Below are positions 5,058-6,019 of a DNA stretch of 6,019 nt, piece by piece. The notes beneath the pieces were generated by a model that did not search any database, was not told the origin of the DNA, and worked only from the letters and a program-made list of their open reading frames with translations. The position numbers and the translations under genes are program-made. Source of the stretch: Wenzhouxiangella sp. (GTDB lineage: Bacteria > Pseudomonadota > Gammaproteobacteria > Xanthomonadales > Wenzhouxiangellaceae); NCBI GenBank assembly GCA_018400355.1, contig JAGYMV010000048.1, positions 1 to 6,019 of the forward strand, read 5' to 3'. Positions within the stretch are counted from its first letter, which is position 1; each line of letters starts with the position of its first letter.

Positions 5058-5719
5058 CAGCGGTCGCCGTGTTTGTCAAGACACCCGGCCTGTCTCCAAT
5101 CAAGACACGGCTGGCCAAAACGATCGGCCAGCAACAGGCTGAGCGCTGGCATCAACTGGCGGCCATGGCCGTTGCAGAAGTGGCCACACGGGCAGCCATT
5201 GGGCCGGTGTATTTCGCCGTGGCTGAAACAGAGGGGCTCACACACCCCTTGTGGTCAGACCATAAAACATTGGCCCAGTGCGACGGGGGTTTGGGCCAAC
5301 GCATGGCTGAGATTCATCGGATATTGGTCGAGCGCCACGGCGCAGGCCTTCTTCTGGGGGCGGATACGCCCCAAATTGAAGCCACGGAGTTGATCACGGC
5401 GCATCAATGGCTGAGTGAAATGGCGCCAAAACAAATCATGGGGCCCGCTTCAGATGGCGGCTTTTGGGCCTATGGGGCCAATCAAGCAATCGAGCCTCAC
5501 CACTGGCAGGGTGTGGAATACAGCCGCCCCACCACTCGGGCATCTTTTGAAGCGGCCATGCATGAGATGGGTCAATGGCTGTCTTTGGCTCAGAAAACCG
5601 ATGTCGATGAAGCGAAAGACCTGGCCGTTGCCGCCCAGGCACTGCTCCAGATCCAGAGACGAACCCCAGCCCAAGACCAACTGCTTCAATGGCTTGGACA
5701 GACAGGCCCAGGGCTTTGA
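5054..5719 (+). CDS. TIGR04282/DUF2064 nucleotidyl- or glycosyltransferase-like protein
   Basis: 221 residues of the DUF2064/TIGR04282 family, a GT-A/nucleotidyltransferase-like fold annotated as rSAM/selenodomain-associated transferase 1 or arsenosugar-biosynthesis glycosyltransferase. Landmarks are FVKTPGLSPIKTRLA (7-21, equal to the KxPxxGxxKTRL loop), QCDGGLGQRM (75-84), LGADTPQI (101-108, usually GxDxPxL), GPASDGGFWAYG (130-141) and DVDEAKDL (183-190). The acidic residues in GADTP and SDGG probably bind metal and nucleotide-sugar. The start is the ATG at 5054, overlapping the upstream TGA as ATGA. The same frame stays open further upstream but those codons lie inside the previous gene and do not match the family. 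It is the last gene of the prmC operon. Its substrate is not known, and the arsenosugar name should not be taken as proof of an arsenic role. Confidence 0.88.
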   Translation: MTAVAVFVKTPGLSPIKTRLAKTIGQQQAERWHQLAAMAVAEVATRAAIGPVYFAVAETEGLTHPLWSDHKTLAQCDGGLGQRMAEIHRILVERHGAGLLLGADTPQIEATELITAHQWLSEMAPKQIMGPASDGGFWAYGANQAIEPHHWQGVEYSRPTTRASFEAAMHEMGQWLSLAQKTDVDEAKDLAVAAQALLQIQRRTPAQDQLLQWLGQTGPGL

Positions 5720-5738
5720 GAGCCAAGCTTGAGTCTTT

Positions 5739-6019
5739 TTAACGATACTCGCCGATGAGTTTTTTGAGCATCGGTGTCAACGCCAGCAACACCACACCAC
5801 CGATGACGGTCACACCGAACACGCTGCCAAACAACATGGGGAAGTCGGCCAAACTGTCATCGTCAAAGCGACCAGCCAACAAACCAGCAAAGAGGTTGCC
5901 CAGCGCGATGGAAATAAACCAAAGCCCCATCATCTGACCCAAGAACTTCCGAGGAGAGAGCTTGGTCACGGCACTCAAGCCCACAGGGCTCAGACACAAC
6001 TCACCCATGGTATGGAACA
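5739..6019 (-). CDS. POT-family (proton-dependent oligopeptide) transporter, C-terminal part
   Basis: Only the last 92 residues are present; the gene runs off the right edge of the window. The sequence HTMGELCLSPVGLSAVTKLS matches the conserved GEL-xx-SPVGLS segment of late transmembrane helices in POT/PTR2 (MFS) di- and tripeptide:proton symporters. It is followed by the membrane helix LGQMMGLWFISIALGNLFAG, a short DDDS-containing loop, and a final helix (FGVTVIGGVVLLALTPM) before a basic end, KKLIGEYR. The product would be an inner-membrane importer of small peptides. An internal ATG at 6006-6008 is not the true start. It converges on the prmC operon with 19 bases between stop codons. Confidence 0.9.
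   Translation of the reverse strand, partial: FHTMGELCLSPVGLSAVTKLSPRKFLGQMMGLWFISIALGNLFAGLLAGRFDDDSLADFPMLFGSVFGVTVIGGVVLLALTPMLKKLIGEYR

Noticed and set aside
5712..5740. Terminator between the transferase gene and the transporter gene
   Set aside because: Only a four-pair stem (GGCT/AGCC) is visible and the TTTTT run lies 11 bases beyond it; too weak to call.

Overview
The window looks like a chromosomal segment of a gammaproteobacterium. A tRNA-Phe gene encodes its own CCA end, and there is a TIGR03643/DUF2805-type small protein, a PrmC, and a POT-family peptide transporter. One small secreted protein carries a W/G-rich domain and an IFRDRF tail of a kind I recall from Xanthomonadales-, Wenzhouxiangella- or Marinicella-like bacteria. 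The placement is by impression only; there is no rRNA or other taxonomic marker here.

Layout. 1-349: tRNA-Phe(GAA) on the + strand with a plausible promoter, then a non-coding stretch with a 9-bp inverted repeat. 350-598: small TIGR03643-type gene on the - strand. 599-933: mostly non-coding, with a TATAAT box facing right. 934-1657: two overlapping + strand genes, both encoding proteins with signal peptides. The first is a small W/G-rich secreted protein. The second is the highlight of the window: a near-complete eukaryote-like ubiquitin placed exactly behind a bacterial signal peptide, with the LRLRGG tail replaced by a different C-terminus. Both proteins carry the same short motif, I-F-x-[DN]-R-F-[EK], near the C-terminus. 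1670-3463: convergent - strand gene for a membrane-spanning regulator with a periplasmic TPR sensor and a cytoplasmic AraC-type HTH domain.

3574-5719: a tight + strand operon of prmC and two small glycosyltransferase-like genes (TIGR04283-type, then TIGR04282/DUF2064-type), each joined by an ATGA stop/start overlap. prmC and the TPR/AraC gene are divergent, and each has an extended -10 element in the gap. 5739-6019: the C-terminal end of a POT peptide transporter on the - strand, cut by the window edge.

How they fit together. The ubiquitin gene and its upstream neighbour probably share a transcript starting near 889 and both products should leave the cytoplasm. No E1, E2, E3 or deubiquitinase gene is visible, and without the di-glycine the ubiquitin could not be conjugated by the usual route. 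A role as a secreted binding protein or mimic is therefore more likely than protein tagging; this is inference. The ubiquitin core is about 43% GC by hand count against 60-70% in sampled stretches of neighbouring genes, which fits acquisition by horizontal transfer.
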